Below, in pieces: positions 10,351-21,667 of a DNA stretch of 64,000 bases (within the stretch, counting starts at the first letter, position 1; each line of letters begins with the position of its first letter). The notes beneath the pieces are model-generated. The model was given only the letters and a program-made list of their open reading frames with translations, did no database searches and was not told the DNA's origin. A program made the translations under genes and the position numbers. The stretch lies in assembly GCA_019009955.1 (NCBI GenBank), contig CM032228.1, positions 71,912,001-71,976,000 of the forward strand, written 5' to 3'. This DNA comes from Riptortus pedestris (lineage: Eukaryota > Arthropoda > Insecta > Hemiptera > Alydidae).

Positions 10351-13300
10351 GTATATAAATATTGCTATTTTCCATTATTCTTAAGATACAGTATAAGATG
10401 CAAATTGTTGGAGTGAGTTCTAAAATTGAAAGTGCTCCTTAATCTCTCCTTTCAGTCCATCCAATAATTTCCTTTTAATGACTAACCCAAGAGTCGTCAC
10501 CTGCTTTTCAGTTACATTGTCCGTCACTTCCAGTCATTATGGCCCGATTTAAAAAAAAAAAAAAAATTATGTGACATATTATTTTTACATTATTTTTAAT
10601 AAGATATGGTTATTTTTTAATATATAATCAAAAATTGGAATAAAACAAAATTTAAATCTATAAAACATATTTACAACAAATTTACTTAGTCACCTCGTGC
10701 TGCGTGTGACCTATTAAAAATATGACTAAAACATATAAAGATTAATGTATCACTTTTTCAAAATACAAAACCATTAAAATATATTTTTTGAGTAAAAGAA
10801 AAAATTAATTAAATAAACAAACAATTATATTAGTGACAAATGAATGAAAAATGAAGACCTTTGGTAAATCAGTTGCATTTTACGCGAGATGCAATCAAAG
10901 TCAAATATTATTTGAAACATGATTATGTTATTTGTAATTTTTACATTGAGCACAAATATTAAATAAATGATTTTTACAAATATTATTATTACAGTCACAG
11001 CAAAACGTAGAATATTTCGTGTCTGGTGCTAGGGCAGATATAGCACCTCTTTCGTTTTTGGGATTTGGAGTTAGTATTAGGCACATCAAGAGGAAGTACA
11101 GCAATACCATTTTCTTCTAAATAAAATTTTATTTTAGTTTTTAGAGGTTTCGGAATAACGGAGCACGCTTGATTATAAAGCATTGTATCAATTGGTGAGC
11201 CAAATTGCTTAGGAAAACTCTTTTTAGCTTAAACTGTGGGGAAATGCACCGTTTGTTGTCTTTATATAAATAAATGAATTTATTCCTGCAACATTCAACA
11301 GATGATAAAATATAGCCAGGGCACCTGTTGGTTTTTCTACTTACAGAATAATTAGCGCAGAGTTGATCGTTTGTGTCTACTCCACCTTTCGTGGAGTTAT
11401 AGAATGTTATTATTTCTGGGTTTTTTTCATCCCCAGAGTCTTCATCAATTGACTTTTCGTGATGCATACTTGATATAAGTATAACTGATATATTCTTTTT
11501 TGGTACGTACGAAATGTCAAATTCGGAGTAAAACAAAAAATTGAATCTTTAACGGGCCTCCTTTTTGATGGCAAAAAATGTTTTGGAATTTCTTCTTTAT
11601 TTTTTCGCAAGGTTCCGACTAAGGTCAATTGTCGACAATTTTTCACCCAGATCGTAACTTGAGTACCAATTATCTGTGGTAATATTACGGCCAGAATTTC
11701 TAATCGGCTCAACAAGTCTTAAAACTATGTCTGTCGGAGAATTTGAGAGGTTGTACTGTCCTGGTTTTTAAGTGCCAGCATAAACTTCAAAATACGGCAT
11801 CATCTATAATAAAAGTACGGGCATCAACTAGGACAAACATTTTTATCCCGAAAGTTTTTGGTTTGCTGGGAATATATTGTTTACAGGCGACTCTACCTCT
11901 AAAAGGTATGAGTTGCTCATCAATGGTAACATACTCAGAGAGAGAGAGAGAGAGAGAGTATACTTCTTGAAATTTTGTAGCGACGAAATCTCCCTCACTA
12001 GTGCTAATTTGTCAGATAGGGCTCTGCTTGACCTGTCCCCAATATCATCAAACCTTAGATACCTCAATAGGAAACTGAATCTCTGGAGAGACATTGCTAA
12101 TCTGAAAACTTCTGGTCCATGCCTTTGGAGTTCTGCTAGAAGCTCTTCATCAGTAAAAAATCTTGGACTTCATGACATCCTAAGAATATTTACACATAAT
12201 TATTTCTTATCTTAATAAAAAAGTTTATCAAAATTCGAAAATATTTTATTATTAAATTGGTCGCAATTATTGATTAATCGTTACCAAACTCGATATTTAG
12301 TCGTTTTATGTAAAAAGAAAGATCAAGTTCGTTAACGGATGTAATCGGACCATGGGAAGAGGGGGTTTAGAGGGGGAGAATTTTGAAAATTCGAAATATC
12401 TCCGTTACTCCGTCAGATCAAAAAAATGTATAGAATCAATCATATAGCAAATTAAATGTTCTATAAATATTGTTATTCCCTTTCTTGAGTATTAACCGAG
12501 ATATTTGCATTTTCAGCCTTCAGCGAAGGCCCACTTCTACTCATGTTATGTAAACAATACTCGGTTAATTAATAAACCACATCATTTGAAGCTTAAAAAC
12601 CAAATATGGTTTTTTAGAGACATTTATTATACCAGATACATGCAAATATGTTCTGCTGACCCCCACTCCCCTCCTTAAGTTTTTGGACTACTAAAATTTG
12701 ATTGATGAGATAAAAATTATTCTGATTCATTATAAATTATAGTACTAGATATAGTAAAGAGTTTTCAATCAAATTAATACGTTATATTCAGATATATTAC
12801 AGTAATTGTTTTTCTTTCAGGTAAGAAGTTGGCAGAACTGTTTGTTTACATTTCAGATGCTTTCCGTCGGGAGGTTAATATTTATCGAGGTGTTTTGTTA
12901 CCGGCGTGTAGATTTATCTATTGTTCACTCTGGAAGTCTGCTTAGTTTCCGTAGCCCCTGCGTGACGGACTTTTTAATTTTCGCCTCCGGGCTGATTTGT
13001 GACGCTAAACCATCCAGGGCGTCACCCAAACACGTACAAAAAAATTCATTCAAATCGGTCAAACTGTTTAGGAGTTCAGTGACATACACACGTACAGTAG
13101 AATTATATATATAAAGATATGTGTGTGTGTGTGTACCTTCAGGTCTGAACGAGACTCATTTTCGTCATTTCCTAGGTAGGATCGATGGACAGTTGAAGAA
13201 AATTTTCGAAAATCGAGTACGACCTCAATAGCTGATTTCCCTATAGTGAAATCTGTTAATAGGTAGCAGGTTGATGGTCAGAAGGGGAAAAACCCATTTT

Positions 13301-15916
13301 GTTGCTGATGATCAATTTTTTCTTGGAACGTGGGAAAAAAAAAAAAAAAAAAAAAAAAATAAAAAAAAAACAGTCTCCTAAGAATTTCAGACAAACCTTT
13401 AAATTGTATTTATATTGATTGGCCTATATGGTTAACCCAAGTGGCAGCAGTTTCACGGCACTGGTTTTGTCTGTCTATCTGTCCTGACACAGCAATAAGC
13501 AGCTACTCTAATGTCGCAAGTGGATTCATGTTTTATGAATCATGTACACTGTTGTATTATTTGATTTAATTTAGTTTTAACTTTCAATTTATGTGAGTTT
13601 AAAAGCTAATGCCCTTTTGATATTGTTCAACCAGGTATTACCAGGAAATAAGAGAGTACATGGGAACAGTGAATTCGTACTGCTTATTAGTTTTCGGTCT
13701 TATTACTGCATCTTCACTTGTGACAGTAATTAAAGTAAGTTAATTTCAATCAATCATTTGTAAAGCATAATTTCATAAAATTTATCTGGACAAGCTTTGG
13801 CATGGCTTTTGGTTTGTATGATTGTAGTTTAATTCAGGGTTTTCAGTTTAAGGCCAATATGGGACAAGGTTTAAAGGTCTCGAAGTACTTCTATGCTTCG
13901 CGGTACGATTAATTCTATGCTTTAACTTAGATTAACATTTTTTTGTAGGACATGTTTTTATCTACAAAGGATCTACTTTTTTTATACCGAAAAGTGTCGT
14001 ACAGCTTTAACAGTTGATGATTGATTCTCTTTAACCCATATTACCGATTTGCATGCATTTGTAAAATATAGGAACAAAGACTATAAAAACTCAATTTAAA
14101 ATCGGTCCGATACAACTGAATCCCGGAGAGAGAAGTAGAATGTTGATGCTAGGAGTACGTACGTAAACGAAGAAATGCGGCAGCGGCAGATATATACTTT
14201 AACAGAATCTTGATGAGATAAACAGATTGTAGAACACATTTAATAGGCGATCTCTTCCTCCTCGAATTGAGAGCGGCAGCCTTTTCAACTTGGTTTTGAC
14301 AGCTTTCTCATATGTTACCCATGACTAATTTTCATTTATGGTGTCTTTCGAAATGGTATTGCTTCTCCACAATTTGTAAACCTTGTTTTTCATTTATTTT
14401 TAATCCTTTACTATGAAATTATAATCATTATTAAAAAATGTCGTTATGTAGATTTTCTATATTCTAATTCGAATAAATAAACAGAATTATAAGAAACTAT
14501 GAATGGAATTTTATAGCGAAGGTACCCGGGAAATCATTGTTTACTGATTAATGATGTTATTTTTATAGTAGGGTTTCCTGAATAACACTTTAAACGAACA
14601 GATTGAGTTTAAACGCCTATTGTCTTTTGCCATTATGACATTACCGAGTAACGTTTAATAGTTATATATAGTACATAGTCATTAACACATCGGAGGGAAA
14701 TAGATAATATACTCCAGAATTAAAGAGTTTGATTCCAAACAACTTCCGCTGTCAAAGGGTATGTAAATTCAGCTCGAATTTGTTTAAATAATACATGATA
14801 AAAATTAAATAATCGAAATGCTCTTATAGTTTACATTTCTATTGGAAATAAACAACGAAGTTATTTTCTAGTGAAAATCAATATCAAATGCGGTGGGGGG
14901 GGGGCAGAGATTTATAACCACACTAATCCAATTCATAATTAGAACTATCGTATATATCTATAAACATAACATAATTTGTCATAATATGCCTTTATCTACT
15001 AAACTTCAAGCTAATAAAATTCTACTTTACTGAAATAAACATAGTACTAATGAAATTGGTCTCCTACAATAGTATTTGGTGTATATCATTTTGTATTGCG
15101 TTATACAACAAAAATGTATAAAACAAAAGTTACTTTAAATATCAAAATAAACAATTTCTGTTATCTGCCCTTTTTCCAAAAAACCAATAGGAAACGAAAT
15201 ATCATAATTTTTCATTTCAGGTTTCCCAAATAACCCCCACTCCTGCTTGTCCCTACAAATGTCCTTACAACTTATAATCATGGAAAACTTAATCCTAATT
15301 CACATCCCAAGTTTTGTTTAGTTTGATTCAGTCTTTTGTGCCCAATAAAATTGTTGACTCCCGCTATAGTTTTTAGCGTATATCTCGTTTAGACTTCGGC
15401 ATTGGACAAATTTGTATATAATTAAAGTTACTCTTAACAAGAAAATAAACATGCTTGCCGAGGAGCCAATAGCAAACAAAATATCGGAATATTATTTCAG
15501 GTATTAGAAAAGTTAATATGGTAGTTAAGTTTTCTCACATTTTCTTATGTTACGAGATACTTTCTTAATGTTTTCCCTCGTAAGAACCTTTCCCTGAGAA
15601 TAACAAACACAACAAAAAAAAAATTAGCGAAATTGGTTGGTTTTTATTTATTTATTATATAGAGCTCCGCAACTATGGCGACTTGGCTCTTCTTAAACGT
15701 GGGGAAAACAAAACAAGTAAACAAAATAACAAAACATGGAACACGAAATAATATAACAAACAAAACTAAAGGAACGGAACACAAAAGAAACACGAACACA
15801 ACATATAATTGAAAAAATAATAAATAAAAGTGGTAAATAAATAGGTGAAAAGTAAACTTGGTGACTTTGAAGCAAAAGCTATTCATAAAAACAGGCATCA
15901 TTCAAATTTAAACACG

Positions 15917-15952
<36 letters not shown>

Positions 15953-18900
15953 TAAAAAATTTTAAAATATCGAATTAAATATCCTCAAACTGCCCAATTG
16001 TTTTTAAATATGTCAGAATCGTGGCAATACGGGTATGTGGGCTACCCTCAGTCAGTAGTTCGTTTAAGTCATGTGGAATATTTAAGTTTGTAATCTGCAT
16101 TCTGTTAGTAGGTGTTTTAATAGTTAGTCGTGTTGCAATGAGTACAGGTAGGCTTGTCTTTTCTGTTCATTATGTAAGAATTCGTCAGGTATGTATGTCC
16201 AATACGTAGTCTTGTGAGGACGACTTGGTCTCTTCTTGAATCTATGTACTGTCTCCTTGACCATCCTGTAACATTGCGTTTTGATTTCCAATAGTTTGTT
16301 GTCAGTACGTAACCAGTGTTTTTGCCAGTCTTGGAGTATTTTGTTTGTACAATCTTGTTGAGGTCTGTTGGTGTTAGTGTAGTTATGTCAGTAGTGGTCA
16401 TTTTTGTTGCTAGTTTTGCATGTTAGCCGATATCAGTCATTTGTTTAATGTCCTTGTGCCCGGGCAACCACACATTTTAAAATTGCAAGTGTTTAGTGCG
16501 TGTATTAGTTCTAGTATTTTTGTAATTAGTGGGTGATTGGAATAAATGTTTCCCAAGGAAAGTAAAGAACTTAGAGTCTGTGCATAAAATTAAGTGGTGT
16601 GATCGGTTTTCTAATTTTGAAAGTGCTATTATAATGGCCTGTAGTTCTGCAGTATAAGTACTTGATTCGTCGTGTAGTTAAACTTTGTAAGTTTTGTTTT
16701 TGATAGTAGCGGCTGTGCCCGTCCCGTGTTCTGTCTTAGATCCGTCTGTGAAAATGAATAGAGTGTTAGGGTTTTGTGAAATTTTAAAGCAAAAATGTTA
16801 TTTGCAAGGAATATGCAAGACATTGTAAAATGGAAAAACAAAACACAGAAATGGAAAACAAAAACAAAATGGAAAACAACTCCCGATATAGTTTTTAGCG
16901 TATATCTCGTTTATACTTCCGCATACGACAAATTTGTATATAATAAAACTTACTCTTAACAAAAAAATAAACATGCTTGCCGAGGAGCCAATAGCAAACA
17001 AAATATCGCGATATTACTTCTGGCATTAGAAAAGCTAATATGGTAGTTAAGGTTTCTTACATGTTCCGAAAAATTTTCTTAATTTTTTCGGTCGTAGAAC
17101 CTTTTCCTGAGAATAAAAAACACAACAAAAAAACGAATTAGCGAAATTGGTCCTATGGCTCACGCAGTGACTAAGGGAAATAGGGATTCATTTTATCTAT
17201 TGAGATGAATTCTGTTTTTTTTATTTTATTTAATGCAAAAATGTTTTTTGCAAGGAATATGCAGGACCCCTATGTGTACCTATATGTAAGCCCTGCGTGG
17301 GTTTGAACTGATAGTCCCCTTATGCTGAACATATGCTTATTTTAAGGGGTGGTTGTGAATTGGTTTGGGTGTAGATAGCGTTGGGTTGTGGGTGTATCTG
17401 GTATCTGGTGGTACCAGCTGGGATTGTAAAGATAGGAAGACAAGGAAAGAAAAAGGATAGAGGATAGTGGGAGAGGAGGTGATGAGATTTCAAATTACTA
17501 GAAGTAAGTAGGAGAAGTCATTATTATAAAATTAGAAAAAGGAGGGAGGAGATGAATTCTGTCATAGTTATACATTAAATTTAAATAAATTTGCCATGCC
17601 AGTGCTCCCATCTGTTGGCTCTGAAACACACTAAATTAAAGTGCTGCCCATATTGGCCATAACAGGGGAAAATATGTTAAGTATCTGATGAGAAAGTATG
17701 CAAAACGTTTCTAAATGTTTCTCACAGTATAATTAGAGTTCCCTGCTAAGATAATTAATTTTATTTTAAAACTATTTAAGTTTTAAATGGCCAAAAAAAG
17801 AAGGACACCCTCCTAGACAAATTTTATAAATGTAAACAATTTAATGCAATATATTTTAACTGAAATTTTAGAATTTCTGATTTGTCAAAACAAATCAAAA
17901 TTCGTTATTCATGTAAAAGGCTATTGTATATTCTTTGGAACCAACACTTTAAGAAGAATTAAAACAACATATATAAAATAGATTCAATTCTATTTTTATC
18001 TGTAATCATCAAATTTACCTTTTATTTATCAGTGAATTCGTTACATATCTTATTTTTTTATTTGTATAATTTATTTCAGGATCCACTTGGAAACCCTGCG
18101 CTCATGGTTTACTTGCTGAATGAGCTTACTGGATATTTTCAAATATTTATGGTTGGACAAATCATAACAGATAAAGTATGTATTTAGTATTGAATATATT
18201 TGCATTTCCATAAAATCACACTATCAATCTTGTATCGGAAATATAAATATAAAAAATTACATTTGATCTTCCCACTTTCTCGTTACAAATTTCCTTTTTT
18301 TAATTAAGTTAGCATTTTTCATAATTAGCATTCCTTCTTAAGGACAGGACAACAATTAGTCACTGCCCCCCCCCTCCTCATAAAAGAAAGATCTTGTTGC
18401 CTATTTTAAATAGTAAGTTACCCTTTACAATTTACCAAATTTGAAGATTATGGGTGTAATTACCCTACAGATAATTAGTCAAGTCAGCCTTATTTGTTGT
18501 ACGCATATTTTATTTTTTAAATATATGTTACATTAAACGTATTTAAATTAAATAAAATCCTTAGTCCTACCCTGGCTAGAAAGGGGTGGTAACCCAATTA
18601 GCTATACTACGTGGACACTAATAAATAATTAATAAAAAAAAATATATATATTAAAACAGCTGAATAAAGGCAATGAGGATTGAGGGGAGCGACAGGTGTC
18701 ACCCGCCACCAGCTAACACTCAATCTTCATACCTCACAATTCTTAGCATTCGAACAACACTTGAAATACAACCTAGGTTTAGCACAAGGCACCTATCCTT
18801 CATTCACCCCAGGCAGTCACGTAGCTGCACGCATCACAAAGCAACACAAGCAATGGGATATAAGATAAAAAAAACCCCAGGGCTAGTCTTCGTCTGGCCG

Positions 18901-21333
18901 ATATACCGTTAGCTGGCTCTTTAGTTCTCGTTCTTAAAAATCTATCTCTTTATTTTTCTTTAGTTTAAGTTAGTATATAAGGACTGCCTGACTTCTGGCA
19001 GTGGTGAAGCGCCAGGAGAACTGAATCTCTTTGTAATTACTGATTGACTCAGGTCCCAGCCCCTACATCAGGCTGTTCTGCCGGTGACATTAGCTAAAGT
19101 AGAAGAGATCTGCTGTAATCGTCAGCCCATCTTCGGATCTCGGGGCCTACTTCATTCTCCGCCTCTCCCTACACTCGACTGTAGACATGACTTGGTGAAT
19201 GTAGCGAAAGGCACTCGAGATTTGGAGCCGCGTTGTACTCGGTTGACCTTTGATTCCGGCCCTACTTCAGACTACGCCTCTCTCTACACTCGACTGTAGA
19301 CATGACTTGGTGTGTGTAGTGCAAGGCACTCGAGATTTGGAGCCGCGTTGTACTCCTCGGTTGACCTTTGGTCCCGGGTCTACTTCAGACTCCGCCTCTC
19401 TCTACACTCGACTGTAGACATGACTTGGTGTGTGTAGTGCAAGGCACTCGAGATTTGGAGCCGCGTTGTACTCCTCGGTTGACCTTTGATTCCGGCCCTA
19501 CTTCAGACTACGCCTCTCTCTACACTCGACTGTAGACATGACTTGGTGAATGTAGCGAAAGGCACTCGAGATTTGGTGCCGCGTTGTACTCTTCGGTTGA
19601 CCTTTGGTCCCGGGTCTACTTCAGACTCCGCCTCTCTCTGTACACTCGACTGTAGACATGACTTGGTGTGTGTAGTGCAAGGCACTCGAGATTTGTAGCC
19701 GCGTTGTACTCCTCGGTTGACCTTTGGTCCCGGGTCTACTTCAGACTCCGCCTCTCTCTACACTCGACTGTAGACATGACTCGGTGAGTGTAGCGAAAGG
19801 CACATGAGGTTTGGAGCCGCGTTGTACTCCTCAGTTGATCTATGGTCCCGGGTCTACTTCAGACTCCGCCTCTCTCTACACTCGACTGTAGACATGACTT
19901 GGTGAATGTAGCGAAAGACACTCGAGATTTGGAGCCGCGTTGTACTCCTAGGTTGACCTTTGGTTCAGGCACTACTTCAGACTACGCCTCTCTCTACACT
20001 CGACTGTAGACATGACTTGGTGTGTGTAGTGCAAGGCACTCGAAATTTGTAGCCGCGTTGTACTCCTCGGTTGACCTTTGGTCCCGGGTCTACTTCAGAC
20101 TCCGCCTCTCTCTACACTCGACGGTAGACATGACTCGGTGTGTGTAGCGAAAGGCACTCGAGATTTGGAGCCGCGTTGTGCTCCTTGGTTGACCTTTGGT
20201 TCCGGCCCTACTTCAGACTAAGCCTCTCTCTACACTCGACTGTAGACATGACTTTGTGTGTGTAGTGCAAGGCACTCGAGATTTGGAGCCACGTTGTACT
20301 CCTCGGTTGATCTATGGTCCCGGCACATACTCCAGGTTCTGTTACCCAAAGAAATACATTTCTCAAACATTTTTTTAAAAGTTTCATATTTTTGTGAAGG
20401 TCCCCATATAAAGTCTCCTTAAAAAGGAATGTCTCTCTCATTGTTTTATTTTAAGTTCATAGCGCTTTTTAAGGCTGAAGCCTTCATCATCTGATCTATA
20501 GGACTTGCATTCACGAGAGCGTGGAGTTGCTTCTCCTTAATTTTCCTGAAAGGTGGAAAGAGCTACTGAAGTTCGAGGGCTCAGACTCCTATACCACTGA
20601 GCACTTAAAATAAATAACTGTATGAAAGAATAACTTCTTATTTAACCAGACTTTAAGTCAGTTATTTTGTTTTGTATTTTTGGGCTCAGGTTACTCAAAT
20701 GAGTTAAGACAGCTACTTGGTAATCCTAGAGTCGTGAGTTCCATTCCTACCTGGACAACAGAAATTAATTTAGTGAAGAATTCATTAAATAAAATCCTTA
20801 GTCCTAACCTGCCTTGAAAAGGGTGGTAACCAGTAGATAACCCATCCCAATTAGCCAAAGTAGTAAACAGTGGATGTTTATTTATATTAATTTAAAACAT
20901 AATCCATATTATTTTTTCAGAGTGCTCATTCAATGAATTCATTATATTCCACTCCTTGGGTTCATTTTAATAAGAGATCTAATGTTACGCTCAATATAAT
21001 GCTGACATTTGCTAAGAAACCAATCATAATGAGGGCTCCGTTTTTTAACGCAGACTGGACATTGGAAACATTTGGGGCGGTAAGCTCAGATACACTGTAC
21101 ATTATTTAGTATTATGCAATATATTATGAGGAATTATTTAACTCCAATTAGAATAATGTCAAAAGTAATACCATTCTATAATTTTTTATTTGCAATAGTA
21201 TTTATTTTTTTAAATATTCCAGTATTCACACTTATCAATTAATTGCCAGAAGTATAAATAATTAAATATATTTTGTTTTCAGATGTTATCGGCCACCTAT
21301 AAACTTGTGAATGTCTTATTGAATTTAGTATGA
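9488..21333 (+). CDS. Insect odorant receptor (7tm_6), unit A copy, five exons, intact
   Basis: Exons: 9488-10350, 13635-13734, 18080-18175, 20921-21079, 21283-21333; phases fit exactly and give 422 aa. All introns are GT-AG. The product is a seven-transmembrane, ligand-binding subunit expected to pair with Orco in dendrites of olfactory neurons (family knowledge). Hydrophobic segments appear at about residues 37-62, 76-96, 137-155 and 191-220, with further ones in exons 2, 3 and 5. LPLPLYVPF before TM4 resembles the OR LPxP..PF motif. Exon 4 (STPWVHF, then a K/R-rich loop, MLTFAKKPIIMRA and ETFG) and exon 5 (SATYKLVNVLL) form the typical OR C-terminal signature. I chose ATG 9488 because it gives about 36 residues before TM1 and is shared with copy B. 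An in-frame ATG at 9413 would add 25 residues, but that stretch is frameshifted relative to the ORF in copy B. The ligand is unknown. Confidence 0.9.
10351..10930. other. Start of OR copy A intron 1
   Basis: 10351-10480 matches 41248-41375 in unit B. From about 10500 the two units diverge where the piggyBac insertion block starts in A. A CCCGATTT(A)15 run lies at 10543-10566. The exact left end of the transposon was not determined. Confidence 0.45.
10928..12215 (-). pseudogene. piggyBac transposase, degenerate
   Basis: Read on the minus strand in three frames: N-terminal RFSFLLRYLRFDDIGDRSSR (family RFD..R..R box), a DEQ-type first catalytic site after a GA/CT microsatellite, NITTDNWYSSYDLGEKL (second catalytic Asp), LTLVGTLRKNK, STKGGVDTNDQLCANYSVSR (third catalytic Asp) and a Cys-rich C-terminus (CYICPSTR, CDCNNNICKNH). 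These are the known DDD residues and RING/PHD-like tail of piggyBac. Frameshifts, and a CT/GA repeat expansion at 11938-11959 just before the DEQ box, inactivate it. It lies in intron 1 of OR copy A and is absent from unit B. TTAA-flanked ends were not resolved. Confidence 0.8.
11938..11959. repeat. GA microsatellite inside the piggyBac frame
   Basis: About eleven GA units between GAGTTGCTCATCAATGGTAACAT-side text and the LRFDD-side text; it interrupts the transposase frame. Confidence 0.85.
12244..12975 (-). mobile_element. HINE-like element, minus orientation
   Basis: On the minus strand: GTCCGTCACGCAGGGGC at 12950-12970, an AAGCAGACTTCC variant of the subterminal repeat, the AACATGAGTAGAAGTGGG and AATATCTCGGTTAATAC blocks, the ATATTTCGAATTTTC block, CCGTTAACGAACTTGATC and the ATAATTGCGACC block at 12246-12270. 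The TA tract and 3' end are missing on the piggyBac side. Confidence 0.6.
13060..13260 (+). mobile_element. HINE-like 3' end with short TA/GT tract
   Basis: ATATATATA and GTGTGTGTGTGTG are followed by CGAGACTCATTTTCGTCATT, GGATCGATGGACAGTTGAAG, CGACCTCAATAGCTG and a degenerate palindrome (TTTCCCTATAGTGAAATC) with TGTTAA. The text just upstream (CAAATCGGTCAAACTGTTTAGGAGTT) is of a kind common near TE ends, but I do not classify it. Confidence 0.5.
13635..13734 (+). CDS. OR copy A, exon 2
   Basis: 100 nt between CAACCAG/ and /GTAAGT. It completes Arg and then encodes YYQEIREYMGTVNSYC and a transmembrane stretch (LLVFGLITASSLVTVIK), i.e. TM5 of the OR. The exon 2 in unit B (51489-51588) differs at six nucleotides, all of them amino-acid changing. 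Confidence 0.88.
13735..14520. other. OR copy A intron 2, 5' portion
   Basis: 13735-13985 aligns with 51589-51770. After the run of T at 13978 the A copy contains inserted repeat sequence to about 17640. No gene. Confidence 0.5.
14520..15650 (+). repeat. Family Y element (degraded) in OR intron 2
   Basis: Starts GGTACCCGGGAAATCATTG, near-identical to 47031. It contains monomer blocks such as CCCGCTATAGTTTTTAGCGT, ATAACAAAAGTTACT-like text, CCAATAGGAAACGAAATATC and AACCCCCACTCCTG. The final stretch (about 15358-15650) is repeated directly at 16867-17155. Confidence 0.55.
15920..15950. repeat. CA microsatellite
   Basis: About 16 CA units beside the LINE end. Confidence 0.9.
15990..16785 (-). 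pseudogene. I-clade-type LINE RNase H and C-terminus, degenerate
   Basis: On the minus strand a discontinuous frame reads IFTDGSKTEHGTGTAA (RNase H first Asp), STYTAELQAIIIALSKLE (Glu), LCTDSKFF (Asp), VWLPGHKDIKQ, HAKLAT, then RRDQVVLTRLRIGHTYLTNS and a CTHC knuckle. The order and motifs match the relic at 2536-3240, so they are one family. Several stops are present. It lies antisense in intron 2 of OR copy A. Confidence 0.7.
16867..17155 (+). repeat. Second copy of a 290-bp direct repeat flanking the LINE relic
   Basis: Near-identical to 15358-15650 (shared AAACATGCTTGCCGAGGAGC and GGTAGTTAAG, then a TCCTGAGAATAA end). The LINE relic sits between the two copies. A second short direct repeat (GCAAAAATGTT.TTTGCAAGG) occurs at 16790 and 17234, suggesting duplication of a junction-spanning segment. 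Confidence 0.65.
17156..18079. other. OR copy A intron 2, 3' portion
   Basis: 17156-17560 is repeat-like (GGTTTGAACTGATAG; GTGGGTGTATCTGGTATCTGG) and A-specific. From about 17640 (CCATATTGGCCATAACAGGG) to the exon it aligns with 52140-52565 of unit B. Confidence 0.45.
18080..18175 (+). CDS. OR copy A, exon 3
   Basis: 96 nt between TTATTTCAG/ and /GTATGT, phase 0. It encodes DPLGNPALMVYLLNEL and then TGYFQIFMVGQIITDK, i.e. TM6. Unit B differs at five nucleotides, giving four amino-acid changes. Confidence 0.88.
18551..18645 (+). mobile_element. tRNA-derived SINE, 3' part
   Basis: AAATCCTTAGTCCTACCCTG, GGTGGTAACC, AATTAGCTATACTACGTGGA and an ATAAATAATTAATAA tail match the 3' half of the SINE at 20682 and 21432. 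The counterpart in unit B (53645) is split by a HINE-like element. Confidence 0.6.
18646..19100. other. Leader of the 118-bp satellite array
   Basis: 18905-19100 (TTAGTTCTCGTTCTTAAA, TTTAGTTTAAGTTAGTA, TTCTGGCAGTGGTGAAGCGC) is shared with 55850-56030 in unit B, so it is part of the ancestral intron. 18660-18900 is A-only; a short open frame there (FTPGSHVAARITKQHKQWD) looks coding-like but is unidentified. Confidence 0.45.
19130..20335. repeat. 118-bp tandem satellite array, about 10 units, OR copy A intron 3
   Basis: The anchor ACACTCGACTGTAGACATGA recurs at 19171, 19286, 19404, 19522, 19642, 19760, 19878, 19996, 20114 and 20232. Spacing is 118 bp in almost all intervals (one 115, one 120). 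The unit contains CGCCTCTCTCTACACTCGAC, GGTGTGTGTAGTGCAAGGCA, CGAGATTTGGAGCCGCG and TTGACCTTTGGTCCCGGGTC. Open frames through it are array artefacts. Its GC content is far above its surroundings. Confidence 0.95.
20682..20890 (+). mobile_element. tRNA-derived SINE (shared with unit B)
   Basis: Begins GGGCTCAGGTTACTCAAATG with a degenerate pol III B box (GAGTTCCATTCC), then ATTCATTAAATAAAATCC, the GGTGGTAACC block and an AT tail. The orthologous-position copy in unit B is at 57767-57977, so it predates the duplication. Confidence 0.65.
20921..21079 (+). CDS. OR copy A, exon 4
   Basis: 159 nt between TTTTTTCAG/ and /GTAAGC, phase 0, 53 aa. Contains NSLYSTPWVHF and AKKPIIMRAPFFNADWTLE-type text, the conserved OR region before TM7. 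Unit B has seven nucleotide differences but only two amino-acid changes (N to S, T to L). Confidence 0.9.
21283..21333 (+). CDS. OR copy A, exon 5 and stop
   Basis: Preceded by TTTTGTTTTCAG. It encodes MLSATYKLVNVLLNLV and then TGA: TM7 end and C-terminus, as usual for ORs. An ATTTAATA-rich 3' region follows; a specific poly(A) site was not chosen. Confidence 0.88.
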   Translation: MLSATYKLVNVLLNLV

Positions 21334-21419
21334 TGCAGTTTTCTTTGCAGAGATACTCGGCATTAATAGTTCTTTTAAATATCTTAATTTTCTACATATG
21401 TTTTCTTGAAGTATATGCT

Positions 21420-21667
21420 ATAATTTTATTGGGTCTCAGGTTAGCCATGTGAGTTAAAGCGTTGACCTTTATCTCACATGGTATAACTAGAGTGGCTAGT
21501 TCGATTCTCACCTGGGCAAAGGAAATTATTTAGTGACGGAATTCATTAAATAACATCCTAAATCCCACCCTGGCTAGAAAAGGGTGGTAACCTGTAGATA
21601 ACCCGTCCCAATTAGCCTTAGTTGCAAAAGGTGGACGTTAATAAATAATAATAATATAATTTTATTG
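21420..21667 (+). mobile_element. tRNA-derived SINE with 12-bp target duplication, A-specific
   Basis: The body is 21432-21655, flanked by ATAATTTTATTG at 21420-21431 and 21656-21667. The head has TTAGCCATGTGAGTTAAAGC (A-box like) and AGTTCGATTCTCACC (B-box like); the tail is (ATA)n. Unit B at about 59873 has a single, uninterrupted CAATTTTATTGTATTT, the empty site. It must have moved by LINE machinery (family knowledge). Confidence 0.85.

Noticed and set aside
19084..20441. Several 60-77-codon frames on both strands
   Set aside because: They repeat the 118-bp satellite unit and have no independent start or composition.
21432..21520. tRNA gene
   Set aside because: Only degenerate A and B boxes, no cloverleaf I can close, and the same head occurs in dispersed SINE copies with tails and target duplications.
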